DNA from: Marsupella aquatica
Taxonomy: Eukaryota > Marchantiophyta
DNA: 64,000 nt
Assembly (NCBI GenBank): GCA_973895155.1
Contig: OZ316898.1
Span: 15,686,001-15,750,000, forward strand
Reading direction: 5' to 3'
In this document: in pieces, positions 1 through 10,608 of the stretch
How the letters are laid out: every line of letters starts with the position of its first letter
Position numbering within the stretch: the stretch's first letter is position 1
Notes under the pieces: generated by a model
What the model saw: the letters and a program-made list of their open reading frames with translations, nothing else
Database searches by the model: none
What the model was told of the DNA's origin: nothing
Made by a program: the position numbers and the translations under genes

Positions 1-82
1 TGACCTCCACGTCTATTGTCCAATCATTGTAGTTCTTCCCGTCAATTCTCAGTGTTGGGAATAACAGTTTCTCCATTGCCAT
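1..82 (-). CDS. Ty1/Copia Gag, N-terminal fragment cut by window edge
   Basis: Read on the minus strand from the ATG at 80-82, this encodes about 27 residues that run off the window. The stretch LRIDGKNYNDW matches the N-terminal signature of plant Copia Gag proteins, where a conserved leucine-x-G-x-NY-x-x-W segment begins the capsid precursor. It sits downstream of the leader and 5' LTR described next, so the order (LTR, leader, Gag) is as expected for a minus-strand Copia element. Only the start is visible, so intactness cannot be judged. Identification rests on one short motif plus context. Confidence 0.6.
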   Translation of the reverse strand, partial: MAMEKLLFPTLRIDGKNYNDWTIDVEV

Positions 83-1372
83 CTTGGGGCTAATATGGGC
101 TCGTGAGGTGTCGGGTGGGTATAAGTTTCTATTGTGCACTTATTGTGGTTTGTAATCGCTGGGAATGGAGTTTTGCACTTAGCTATTTTTGTGTGGTATT
201 TCTTCGATGGTAGACTTGTCCTTATGGTCTCGGGCAGATCGTCTTCGTTTGCTCACGGGGAGGAGCTCCTCCTTTGATTCGTCTTCTCGGTCTCCCGGTT
301 CTCTTTCTGATTCTTCCTAGTTTCGTTCTTATGGGTCTCCGTTCGAATCGTTCAATGGGGTCGATCGTTCTTACGCCGTCTTATCGTCTCTGGGTAATTC
401 GTGAATCGTTTGCTGCTGTTCTGCTGGTCAATTGCTCAAGGCACCATTTTCCTTTTGATTGTTGTTCCGTGTTTCCTTCTTGTTTGTTTCGCTCGGGCCT
501 GAGTGCAGATTGTGCTCCTGTCCTTATGAGTCCCCTTGCTTCCCTGTAGCTTTCTTTTGGTATCTACTTTTCTTCAGGTCTTGTCCCGGTATTGTTAGAT
601 TCTTTCTTCTTCGGTGGGGGGAATTGGGGATCGCTGCTTTTCGTTTTCTTCAATATAGCGTTTCTGAATCTGGGGATTCGTGTGTTTCGATTTTGAGTAA
701 TTACGATCGGATCCTGGTCCGGGCCTCGATTTTCTTCTTTTCCCTTCCAACGAGTTCCAGCTCTTGTTTATGGCTGAGGCTATTCTGCGTTCCTCTCCAG
801 GTCCTGATCTTTGCTTTACCTTCTGGTTCGCGCTCCCTTCTATTGATTTCTCAATTTCTCTTATCTATTTTTCAATTTCTCGTGTTCGGGGTTACTCCCA
901 GATCGGTCTCTCCTGCTCTGCTATCAATGTCTGTGTGACATCAGGTTTCAATCTGCGCTGGCCTGTCCTCCTTTGCTTTCTTTACTTCGTTTCTTTGATT
1001 ACGACATTCCTTCTTGTCTGCTTCAATTTTGTCTTTCTCTCTTGTTTCCTTTCGTTTCAATTCATTTGCATTAGGCTGCGGCTGGCCCTTCGTGTTTCTG
1101 TTTTCCTTCTGTCTCTCAGGTCCTCTCCTATTATGTTAGTGTCCTTTTAATTCTCGCCTTTTGCTCGCTGGCTCACGAGATCTCTCGATGGTGGTCTATC
1201 GTTCTCAAGCCATAGACAAACCGGGAGCCCATATTGTTCTACTCGAGGTTTCTATCGAGAAATGGCCCTCAAATGTGGCCGAAAGTGCTCAACTTTTGGG
1301 AAAAACTCTTCGGATCTCCCCTTATGGTTTAGCACCTCTTCGTGAAAAAAATTTGCATTCGTGCTGATAACG
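83..1372 (-). other. Copia untranslated leader with primer-binding region
   Basis: About 1.29 kb between the 5' LTR and the Gag start is strongly purine-rich on the sense (minus) strand and pyrimidine-rich on the plus strand. The plus-strand frames here of up to 159 codons look like products of this bias, with no family signature. Directly next to the LTR (about 1357-1372) the sense strand reads CGTTATCAGCACGAA. This is close to the complement of a plant tRNA-Ile anticodon arm, suggesting a half-tRNA primer; the tRNA assignment is from memory. Confidence 0.55.
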
Positions 1373-1496
1373 TGTTGCAAACCATATACTCCAACAATGT
1401 AATGAATCTTATTCATGTGTCCAATATATATACATGAGGTAGTTGAGTTAGATCTTAACTCGGGTTAAGATATCTAATCCTAGTTAGGGTATAACA
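1373..1496 (-). repeat. Copia 5' LTR (124 bp)
   Basis: A very short LTR bounded by TGTT...AACA. On the minus strand it starts TGTTATACCCTAAC and ends GGTTTGCAACA. It contains a TATA-like run (TGTATATATATTGG) and an AATAAG-type poly(A) signal, typical of compact plant Copia LTRs. The matching 3' LTR is outside the window, so the 5-bp target duplication (candidate GATCT at 1497-1501) cannot be confirmed. A solo LTR is excluded because leader and Gag follow it. Confidence 0.65.
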
Positions 1497-2546
1497 GATC
1501 TAAAAATGTACCATTTAAAGTCTTATTTTTCAAAATAATTAAAATCATGAGTTTTTTTTGCGAGCGCCAAGCGCTGCTATTGTTAGCTCATTATTGCTAG
1601 CAATATGATGATGACAAACCAAAACAAAAACAAAAAAATTCCCCCCAAAAAAATCCAAAAAAAAAATCCAAAAAATTTACCACCCACTTTCCTGTTACCA
1701 GTAACTGTTTCCTGTTACTGTTTCCTGTTTCCTGTCGTTTGTAAATACCCCCTTTGTTCAAATTTGCATTTTCCACACTTGCTCTTGTGAGGATTTCTAC
1801 CGGCGAGATTCTCGGAAACATCCATATATGCCTTGCAAACATTTGTATTGGATTTTCCTTACCGTTTTCAAACTAGACGTTGAGGAATCTACATTGACCA
1901 GTCAACCAATTCTCACTGTTGGAGAGGTTCGGCTCATATTAGAGAGGCAAAATGCTCATGGTTTATAGCATGAATCATGATGATCTGGGTTGTCCTATCG
2001 GTCCAAATGGTTATATTGATTTTGTCGTATGTCAATGGTATAGTGTTATTTATGTCGCGTCATGTTTTTGTTAGCGCCAAGCGCTGATAATTTTGTCGTT
2101 TAGGCTACACCGTCAAATATCATCATGTTGTGCTTGATGTTGTCAACGCCAACTATTTGTTTCCTTAAATTCCGGTAAGCTAGCGCCAGGCGCTAGTCAA
2201 GACGTTGTTCGCTTTTATTTTGGACCATATAATACCATAAAGTTTTGTGTTGCATTCATTTTGTATTATTTTCATATATTTAGTTGCCGATTGTGGTGGG
2301 ACCTACCATTTTTGTGCGCATTCCTTCACATTTTGATGTATGCACCCCCCCTTGTCTGTGTTGGGATATGAGGTTCAATTATTATGTGGTTCAGCGATTC
2401 ATGACAAGGTATCCTTCCTAACCGCAATGGACTAACTCCAAATTTTACAATTCTAAACTCCTCATAGTGTGTTCTTTTCCCTGGTACAAGCTGTTTTTTC
2501 CTGGTAACAGCATAAGACAAACAGGAAAAGTATTTCCTGTTTGCCT
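1497..2546. other. AT-rich spacer, no gene recognised
   Basis: No convincing reading frame is present. The stretch contains an A-rich run (1615-1680), a CCTGTTACTGTTTCCTGT-type low-complexity run (1690-1740), related TTTCCTGTTTGCCTGTTTC text at 2533-2552, and three copies of a 13-bp palindrome listed separately. Homology to the CACTA element begins at about 2547, so this is either diverged CACTA interior or an unrelated insertion. No TCCGAT subterminal motifs are seen. Confidence 0.5.
1563..2194. repeat. Three dispersed AGCGCC(A/-)(A/G)GGCGCT-type palindromes
   Basis: AGCGCCAAGCGCT occurs at 1563-1575 and 2073-2085, and AGCGCCAGGCGCT at 2182-2194. Each is a near-perfect palindrome, and they fall in an otherwise AT-rich spacer. 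They may be protein-binding sites or parts of a decayed element; no function can be assigned. Confidence 0.5.
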
Positions 2547-2925
2547 GTTTCTTGTCTTGGTCGCTATACCCTATACATCCAGGAGTTGGAAGATCCTTTT
2601 ACGCCAACATCCAGCTTGGGGAGTATATGCATTGCAGATGGACTTGGACCCAGATGAGGTCCTACGAAGGCCTTGGCATTGTAGGATGATTGATGGGGTC
2701 CCTGTGCGTTCAAATAACATAGCAAGGTACATCAATAGTACACATGGTAGAGGGCGAGGAGTGCAACCTAATATAGAGTGGGCTCAGATTTTTGGTCCAG
2801 CCACTCCGCCTTATTATGTCACTCATATGGATGATCATGTGATGACAATAGCCATTAGGAATATTAGGGCAGGTGAGGAATTGTTTTGTGACTATGAGTG
2901 GAACACACCCAAGTTGGCTGTTTGA
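2547..2925 (+). pseudogene. SET-domain gene fragment of the older CACTA
   Basis: The translated segment has the C-terminal half of a SET domain: NNIARYINST, QPNIEW and RAGEELFCDYEW. It is collinear with the SET gene of the younger CACTA (10609-11899), with many substitutions but the same key boxes, and ends in a stop after KLAV. The N-terminal half, with GxG and the zinc-finger exon, is missing, because homology fades upstream of about 2547. It lies just upstream of the transposase, the same order as in the younger copy. The frame is open through the preserved part, so the domain outlasted much of the element's divergence. Confidence 0.75.
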
Positions 2926-3061
2926 TCTGGCCCTAGTTAGTATACATATATATATGTATTCCCCATTTTCTGAGTAATATATCAAGAAAAATGTGTATTT
3001 TTGGACAACCCCATGAGCTAATTAACTCAAGCTTATATATATGTTTTATGTGTTGTATGAT

Positions 3062-3612
3062 AGAATGCATATGTTGAGCCAGATGTTGGGGTATTACCAC
3101 GAGCTATGCGGCAACACCTGTTGAGGCCATGGAGGATTGGCAACAGGCCTCCCTCCCACCAAATGGCGATCCGGATGTCCCACACCAAGTACCAGATGCC
3201 TCCCAAGCAAGAGTTGATGAAGATAGGGCCATGGATGAGTTGATGCACCAATTCTATGACAATGTTCATGAGGAGGCTGATTGGGAGAACACTACAGAGG
3301 TCCCTCCTCCACGTCAACAAGGTCAGCGGAGTTCATCCTCCAAACAATGGGAGGAAGCTCGACAACATGCTCAAACTCGGATATATGATGGGTCAAGTTT
3401 GTCTCGTCTTTCAACAATAATGTTGTTGTTGAACTTGCAGCAAATACATGGAGCAAGCAACCTACTTCGCAATGATCTGTTTTGTTCATTGCATGATCTG
3501 GTGTTGCCAGAAGGAAACAACTTGCCAAACTCTTGGAAAGAGGCTAAAAAGGTGTTGAAATCCATAGGCCTCAATATGAAGTCATACATGTTTGTGTGAA
3601 TGATTGTGTTCT
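3062..3612 (+). pseudogene. TNP2-like transposase, N-terminal part, older CACTA
   Basis: The + frame (3129-3599 and flanks) matches the N-terminus of the younger element's transposase: acidic leader, MDELMHQF, an ARTRIY-type box (here AQTRIY), LSRLSTIMLLLNLQ, and WKEAKKVLKSIGL, as in the TNP2 family (Transposase_21). The first codons are out of frame with the rest, so a frameshift lies between about 3105 and 3130. The frame is cut at 3612 by a solo LTR and resumes at 6228. Confidence 0.8.
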
Positions 3613-4999
3613 TGTCACGCGATTGACATGGGTCTTAACACCAAAAATGTCACTATGGGTGCCAAAACCATCTCCTTGTACCTGAGGATCACGAAGGGAT
3701 GTTGTGAAGGCCGGTAAACACCAGTTTATGCCCTTAACACCAAACTATCATAGCAAGACTCTGTCACACATCACCCAAGCTCAATCCCTAGGAACCAAGG
3801 TTGGGAATCAGATCCTGTGCTCATGGTAGTTCTAGTGAGAAGGGGTCTTCATATTGGGCCCGTACACATAGGGCCCTAGCGCTACGGTGCACATATGTCT
3901 ATACGTATGCTTATTGTCATAGCTATATTTCTATTCCGCCGCCGGAATGTACCCATAAACCAATGACTCCTGACTGATTCTCGGCTTATGGACTTCTAAG
4001 CCATTGCCCCACCACTCTACCATTCCACTCTCAGCAATCAGAGCTGTGACAGCCCTCACCCAACCCACTTCAATGCACTTCAGTACACCTCTCAGTGGCG
4101 CTGCTAGTCCCATCATACACTCAGATTGCCTCACACTCACACACATCCATGAGAAAAATGAGGCCTGAGAGGAAAACTTAATTAGATTCAAAGATGTGCA
4201 CAATAGTTCATTGAGAATACTTGATCCGAACAATATAGGCCCGAAGGTTGTCTCCTCCAGATTGCGACGTGCTTGCCTTGCAAGCCTCGTGCTTGCCATG
4301 CAAGCTCAATCCTGAACCTGAGCCCGGCTCACTCCAGATTGCGATGGCAGATTGGACTCGAACCAATCCCGTACTTGCCTTGCAAACTCAATCCTGAACT
4401 CAACCTCCTTCACTGCACTTCATTCTTGGGGACACGTACAGATCTCACACCTCCATTTCAGAATGTCAAGTTACGCATGCACAGTTGACTCGACTTCAAA
4501 GTTGGTACCAGGCCTAACGGCGATCTACCCCAGACTATAATGAGGCCCGGCCTCATGCTTGCCCTGCAAGCTCAGCCCTGGCCATAAATCCCTTAGTGCT
4601 CTCTACCAGACAAAGGCCGAGACTCCCCATGGATCACGTAGCCTTGCCAGACTGAATTGTAAATGTTCCTCCTGTTGCCCCTCAATCAGTGTCTCAGCCT
4701 TCCTAATGTGCTCACCGCAAATTGAATTGAAATCCTCCCCACAGTTTACAATCACCAACACATCACCTATCACCAAGGCTCTGTATCGGGGGAAAAGAAC
4801 CCAGTTGTGTTGCCTACTAGAAAGAGCCACAATCTAGCTTGCAAACCTGGCCAACTGTTGCTGTGAAGCATGGCTGATTACTCCTTGAGTAATAGCACAA
4901 CCAAGCTCTCCCCAGCACACAGTTTCCAAGCCCAGCCTTCCTTGCACAGAGCTCCTCCCTGTTGCTCAGTCTACGTTGAGATCACACATTCAACTGAAG

Positions 5000-5037
5000 T
5001 CCCCCCCCCCCCCTACCGGGGGGGGGCTGCTCTATAT
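5000..5037. repeat. C-run/G-run inverted repeat inside solo LTR
   Basis: A run of 13 C, then TACC-like text, then a run of G, able to fold as a G:C hairpin. It is immediately followed by CTGCTCTATATACTC, so it flanks a TATA-like element of the LTR. Run lengths may be affected by sequencing. Confidence 0.6.
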
Positions 5038-5570
5038 ACTCTCATACTAAGCCCAAATGGGTGGATACTACGCTGCTGGAGCCCCATCCCAGTCTTAACA
5101 GAGCCGCCACTATCTCTAACTACTGAACCCTAACTCACAATTTTATTTCTATCTCGAATTGACTATGTACTTCGGATTTGGCCCTCCTCCATGGTTTTTG
5201 CGAGTTTGCGCCTCCTCTCCCGATTTCTCTATTCAACCATTTGTTGCGTGGATAGCAGCGTTGGAAGCGGCTTGAGCTCCTCTTTCCAACGAGGTCAATT
5301 ATAGCCAATTTGGTCAAATACATAGAAAATTATGCCCCCGTAACCGAGAGGGGGTACTCACCACTACGTTAACCCGAGTTACATAGCTAATCCGAGTTTG
5401 GCTAACCTAGCTATCCTATCTAACCCGACTAGAGCTAACCCGTGGTCTCGGGTTAGGCCGCTACCCGCTATCCGCTAACCTAGGCTAAGCTGAGCCCGAA
5501 CCCGAGCTTAGGCTAACCAAAGTTCTGTCTAACCCGGGCTCAATCTAACCCGGGTTTGGGTTAAGCCTAA

Positions 5571-5700
5571 GCTGAAGCCGTGTTAACCTGAGCTAAGCTG
5601 AAGCCGTGCTGACCTGAGCTAAGCTGAAGCCGTGCTGACCTAAGCTAAGCTGAAGCCGTGCTGACCTGAGCTAAGCTGAATCTGAGCTCACATAAGATAA
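5571..5700. repeat. 26-bp tandem repeat, about five copies
   Basis: The unit is GCTGAAGCCG followed by TGCTGACCTGAGCTAA; five head-to-tail copies diverge by a few bases, the last strongly. It is embedded in a wider stretch (5350-5740) rich in TAACCCGAG-like words. It lies inside the solo LTR. Confidence 0.75.
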
Positions 5701-6227
5701 GCCGTGGCCTCAGCTTAGGGTAACCCGAAACCGAAACCGAATCTGCTCATTCTGGCCACAAGTTAACCCGTTACACTATTCAGGCTGTATCTTTCTTAAT
5801 ACACCTCCATTTCTCAAGTGTTTTATATCGATTTTACTCGCCTTGACCAGATCTTTCCAATGCTCTTTACAAATCTGGATTTGGTGACGTATTGAAAGAG
5901 ATATGGTCGCCGACCACCTGCAACATAGCTTTTATTTCCCTAACTTTCTAAGACTAGACTATGAACCAGTAACCCAAATAACAAAATGAAGCTACACACC
6001 CAAAGACATTCAGATTTTATCATGAGAACAATCACCATACCACACAGCTTCATATTCAGCTATGGAGACTCACTTCCTTGAATTACCACGTCTACCTCCG
6101 TAACGGCGTCTTGAAGAGCCTTCATGCTCCATCTTGCTAATTGTTATGCAATATCAATAGCTACTCCTTGCATACAACAGCTTAGTTAATCAGATTATAG
6201 AGTAAGGACCATGTCATCAGCGTCACA

Positions 6228-6397
6228 GTTCTCTTTAGAGGCAATTATAAAGATGCAACATCATGTCCTGTAAGTGAGAAGCCAAGGTATCGTGAGGACA
6301 TGTTGACTGGAAAAGTACCTCAAAAGGTCATGAGGTACTTCCCTCTTATACCTCGTTTGCGCCACTAATATAGATGTGCTGAGTTGGGTGAGTATAT
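6228..6397 (+). pseudogene. Older CACTA transposase, segment between two insertions
   Basis: This continues the interrupted transposase: LFRGNYKDATSCP, then EDMLTGKVPQKVMRYF and PLIPRLRH, followed by an in-frame TAA. It corresponds to the FRKEHKDAMTCPTC to PRLRHQF part of the younger element. The cysteine pair (C-P-x-C) is degraded. The segment ends at 6397, where the younger CACTA inserted at a TAT target, and continues at 45661. Confidence 0.8.
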
Positions 6398-6428
6398 CAC
6401 TAGTACATTTTTGCAGTTTTTCCGATGC
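6398..6428 (+). repeat. CACTA terminal inverted repeat, left end
   Basis: CACTAGTACATT matches the reverse complement of the right end over 12 bases, and both continue into TTTTTCCGA/ATTTTCCGA. The preceding TAT is the target duplication. Confidence 0.9.
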
Positions 6429-6835
6429 TCCGGCCGCGGCCTAAAAGAGGCGTCCCATGTCCTTTCTATCGGACATGTCCGATATTTTAAGAAACGGTTT
6501 GTCCGATATATTAAGCTTCAGAAATGACCATTCCGATTTTAATAACATCGGACCACGTTACCCATACAAAATACATCAGACAATTACCGATGACGATGAA
6601 GTCAGACTTAGGTTCAAAATGTTCTATGGAGGTGTCCGATACCCATTAGATGGCATCCTAGATCCGATACAAAAAATATCGGAAATATTCCGATGGTTAT
6701 AAAATGGCATCACCCTTCCGAAGGTGGTCCGATGGCTGAGGTATGGCAGTGCGTATCCGACACAAGAAAGATGGGAAATAGGTCCGATGTGATTAGTATG
6801 GCAAATGTGGTCCGATGCGGTGAATATCGGATAGA
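6420..6835. repeat. Subterminal TCCGAT/ATCGGA motif array, 3' end of younger CACTA
   Basis: About 15 copies of TCCGAT or its complement occur in about 410 bp in both orientations, for example TATCGGACATGTCCGATATT at 6467-6486. Such arrays bind the element-encoded TNPA-type protein in En/Spm. The small frames here are only this array read as codons. Confidence 0.85.
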
Positions 6836-7154
6836 CCGGGTTTTTGGTTTTTTGAATGTTTTAGGTGAAGGTTTGATGGTTTCGGTTATTTGAAACATGG
6901 GAAAGGGTATGGGAAAGATGGGAAATTTTCAGTATGCATGCATGGAGGATTTCCATCTGATCAAAGGACTTGAGTGAACAATATATCATTCATTCAAGAA
7001 ATTCATATTTGAAGCTTGCATGCATGTTAATCTTTTGAGGTACATATATGTGTGGAGTAATTGTTATAATAGGTAGAACCAGATATATATATGATTCATT
7101 AATGCCGATAGAAGGAAAACATAGAGGGGTTTTACCTACCTAGGGTTGCATGTA
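6836..7154. other. 3' untranslated region of CACTA transposase
   Basis: Between the subterminal array and the transposase stop, AT-rich with repeated GGGAAAG(A/G)TGGG-like words. No gene is seen. Confidence 0.5.
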
Positions 7155-10100
7155 CTATAGAGAGGGGTCCAAATCCTCCACTATGACTACATTTGGTTGA
7201 TCCTGAACGGTGGATCGCGAGCGAGGGATGTAAGGCATGACAATGGACCACTCTGGGTCATCCGGATAGGGAAGATAAAATGCTTGCTCCAAATGATGGG
7301 GAAATGCAAATGGATCTGACGTTCTCCAACTGGAACTAACAACACTACGTGCACTTGTCTTCAACCGTGTGAAACCACAAGCATCCTCTTCACAAGTCCG
7401 GTTGTGGCCGACTAGATTCATTCAAAACCACTTGCACTTCAACACCACCTCCTCCAAGGTTGTATGTTGTTGATACTTGATGGTAAGAATCTCCTCAATT
7501 TTCCCATAATGTGCCACAGTACTACGTATGGGATTTCTATCAGATGTGCTACTCTGTGAATCTTGGATGAACCACCCCATCACCCCACAATCTTGTGTTG
7601 CTGCCCTCTTCATATCAAGATGTTCAACTCGGAAATGCCTCCCCTTTGACCACATGGCTGTTCGAGTTGTGACTGTAAGTAATGGACCATGAACCAAGGT
7701 GCGCATGTCACCGGTGGCCTCTGGGAAGTGCAAAACACTCTCACCCCAACCCAACAAGGCATCAATCTCTGCCAACTTCTCCTTCATATATGGGAGAAAC
7801 TTTGGGAAGAGGCGTGGCCGTCGACTATTCTGCTTCTCCTCCTCATAATAGGTACTCCACTCCCCTGCAATCTCTGGAGAGTTATGTGGTGAGCTGGAGG
7901 CGCTCAGCAGACCCTAGTAGTCGTTCTCCCTTTGCTCCTGTGAGTCTATCATCCTCATAGTCTGCCTCTCGTGCTGCTTCATCTGTCCATCCCCTTGGAG
8001 CATTTGGATCAAGTGTAGCCACAATATTTGTACAATAGAACATACTTTCTGCTCCAAGGTGACGCTCAGCAATGCTACCTTCCACCCTAGCATGGTTTGA
8101 CACATACCCCTTCATGACTCCCATGTACCGCTCTATCCAATACATCCAACGACAATGTATAGGGCCTGCAATTGCCACTTCATGCACTAGATGTATGAGA
8201 AAATGAACTTGACCATCAAAGAAGGAAGGAGGGAGTGCTCGCTCCAACTTGCACACTACCTCCACTCCAAACACCTCCATGGCAGCAATCTCATCCTCAT
8301 TCACCTCCTTTTGACACACCCATCTCAACAACCTACCCAATGACCAAAGGGCATCCCAAAGATCCTCGCTGCCCAATCCGATAATAGCAATTGGAATAAC
8401 ATGCTGCAAAAGGCAATGGTAATCATGGGTCTTCAAGAAATCTGGCCACTTTGGAGAGTCATCTCCACCAAATGCCTTGCGGAGATTGGCACCATACCCT
8501 GTAGGAAACCGCATTGACCCTATATGTTTGCGAAACTCTGTCCGCTCATTCCTAGTCAAAACCCATGGGGGATGGATAGTAAGGGGATGATCAGGATCAT
8601 CCATAGATGGCCAAAAACCATGAAGTCCATGCATCCCCATCTCCTCACAACTCTCTCTCCAGTTGCTGTTTTTCTCCCCATATAGATGTCGGATCAATGA
8701 CCTCCCAACATTTCCCTCAGTATGCATAGGGTCCAATAGATGGTTAATGGGCATGTGGCCCCAATATGGAAGTTGTGATAGTGCTGAAAAATGGGTCATT
8801 CCGCATCTAGCCAAGGGTAATGGGTCATCTGGGTCAGTGACCCTCTCCCATACCTCCTTCCAATATGTTGGGTCTTTTCGCTGAGGTTGAGGACGTGTAT
8901 CTGGTTGACCCAACTCTGTGTCATACAAAAATGGATCATACCTCCATTCATGCTCTTCTGGAAGATACTTTGTGTGACCAATGTAAACAATCTTCCGTAG
9001 GGTGGTAGACTTTGGGCGCCTCACTCCCTCCAAATCGGGACCACAAGTCGGGCAAGCTCGGTATCCAGAAGTTTGCAAGCCAGAAACATATCCAAACCCT
9101 TGAACAAGAATGGTAACAAAACACCACAAATGTTTCAAAGTAATTCATTGTCAGAAGCAACGTACCTAGGGGACAAATCCTATTTAAAATTGAGCATACA
9201 TTTACAGATAGACCATGCAATGCAAAGCCATATGTACGTAATTTAATTTAAAGGAAGTGCCACAAATCCATATTCATACCTGGAAGATCATGCATGGTCC
9301 ACATAAGAATGGCCTTCAACTTGAACTGACGAGGTAAGCCCCCCGTATGCACTCGGCCATCATAGCAATCCACTCCTCTCCATAGCTCTTTTAGCTCCTC
9401 AATCAATGGTTGCAAGTATACATCAATCTTCTTCACTTGCTTAGGACCAGGGATAATCATGGACAGGATCAAATGACCTTCTTCATGGCCATCCATGGTG
9501 GGATTTTGTAGTTAGTGAGGACTACTGGCCATACTGAGTATGGTTGGGCCTTGCCAGCCATTGCAAAAGGGCTTATACCATCTGACACCAAACCAAGGCG
9601 AACATGACGAGGATCAGTCTTGAAATCACCCCAACAATCCTCCACAAATTTGTTTGCAGGGGAGTCAACCATCATGCGCATGGTAGGTGGATCCAAACTC
9701 ATGTCTGAACGATGTTGGGAATGCCATACCATATACTTAGCCAACTCTGCACATCAAAACTGGTGACGCAAACGAGGAATAAGGGGAAAGTACCTCATAA
9801 CCTTTTGAGGTACTTTTCCAGTCAACATATCCTCACAATATCTTGGGGCGTTGCAGGTGGGACATGTCATTGCATCCTTGTGCTCTTTCCTGAACAAAAC
9901 ACAATCATTCACACAAGCATGTATGACTTCATACTTGAGTCCTATGGACTTCAACACTTTCTTTGCCTCTTTCCACAATGCTGGCAAGTTGGTCCCTTCT
10001 GGAAACATACGCTCATGCAATGTCCTGAAAATATCATCAAGGAGCAAGTTGCTTGCTCCATGTCTTTGCTGCAAGTTCAGTAATAACATGATTGTCGAAA

Positions 10101-10452
10101 GTCGAGATAATCTAGACCCCTCATATATGCGAGTTCGTGCATGCTCCCGAGCCTCCTCCCACTGTTGGGAATGTGATTCCCGTGGAGGAATGTGACCAGA
10201 AGGAGGAGGTAAGTCAATGTCCTCCCAATCACCCATGTCATGATCACCTTCCCCTACATCCATGAACTGGTGCATCAATTCATCCATAGCCTGCTCCTCA
10301 TGCACTCTTTCTTGGGGAGCATTAGGTACTTCATGTGGAATGTTTGCACCCTCAAAACCTTGACCCCCTTCCTGACCATGCATGGCCTCACGGAGATGTT
10401 GTCGCATAGCTTGTGATAGTACCTCAACATCTGGTTGAGCAAATGTAGTCTA
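7155..10452 (-). pseudogene. TNP2-like CACTA transposase (decayed), younger element
   Basis: It would cut and paste the element by acting on its termini in the nucleus. Visible blocks in order: acidic N-terminus; ARTRIYEGSRLSRLS; VIHACVNDCVLFRKEHKD and MTCPTC; PPWMAM; GYRACPTCGPDL; LRKIVYIGHTKYLPEEHEW; the conserved DPMHTEGNV box; then RWMYWIERYMGVMKGYV with EGSIAERHLGAES (DUF4218-like) and a DUF4216-like end (KCKWF, DPFAFPHHLEQAFYL). One intron is well supported at 9099-9279 (GT...AG, phase kept). Damage: in-frame TGA at 9754-9756, a 1-bp deletion near 9480 relative to the older copy, about 11 bp lost near 7882, and TGA at 7422-7424. The first exon probably starts near 10452 after an intron separating it from the SET gene. 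Confidence 0.9.
9099..9279 (-). other. Intron in TNP2-like transposase (181 bp)
   Basis: On the minus strand the donor is CCAG|GTATG and the acceptor CAAG|GGTTTGG. Splicing joins HDLPG to FGYVSG in frame, as in intact TNP2 proteins. The older copy keeps the donor at 46122 but has lost the acceptor. Confidence 0.8.
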
Positions 10453-10608
10453 TACATAGAACAACAATATTGATATTAGGCCATGGTGGTTAATTAATTT
10501 AGTCAATTATTACAGATCCATGTCTTTCTGACCAATAACACATGGAAGTCTGACTATGTCAAATTTTATATATATACAAAATTGGGTGTACATGTATGCA
10601 TATATGTG

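Larger units (their letters stand above)
3613..6227 (-). repeat. Solo LTR (2615 bp) inserted in CACTA transposase
   Basis: It begins TGTCACGC and ends GCGTCACA, and is flanked by the direct repeat GTTCT (3608-3612 and 6228-6232), the 5-bp duplication expected for a retroelement. Removing it restores continuity of the transposase text. No internal region is present, so it is a solo LTR. A CCGCCGCCGGAATG box at 3936-3949 and a GGCTTATGGACTTCTAAGCC block nearby are shared with the other large LTRs here, implying the same superfamily and minus orientation. Unlike those, it has no long ORF. A TATA-like GTATATAGAGC lies near 5030 on the minus strand. Confidence 0.85.

Noticed and set aside
274-1150. 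Overlapping plus-strand ORFs of 91-159 codons
   Set aside because: They lie antisense in the purine-rich Copia leader; long frames without stops follow from the base bias, and the products are Ser/Phe/Leu-rich low-complexity text.
6457-6893. ORFs in the CACTA end
   Set aside because: Built from the subterminal TCCGAT array and not conserved at the other end.
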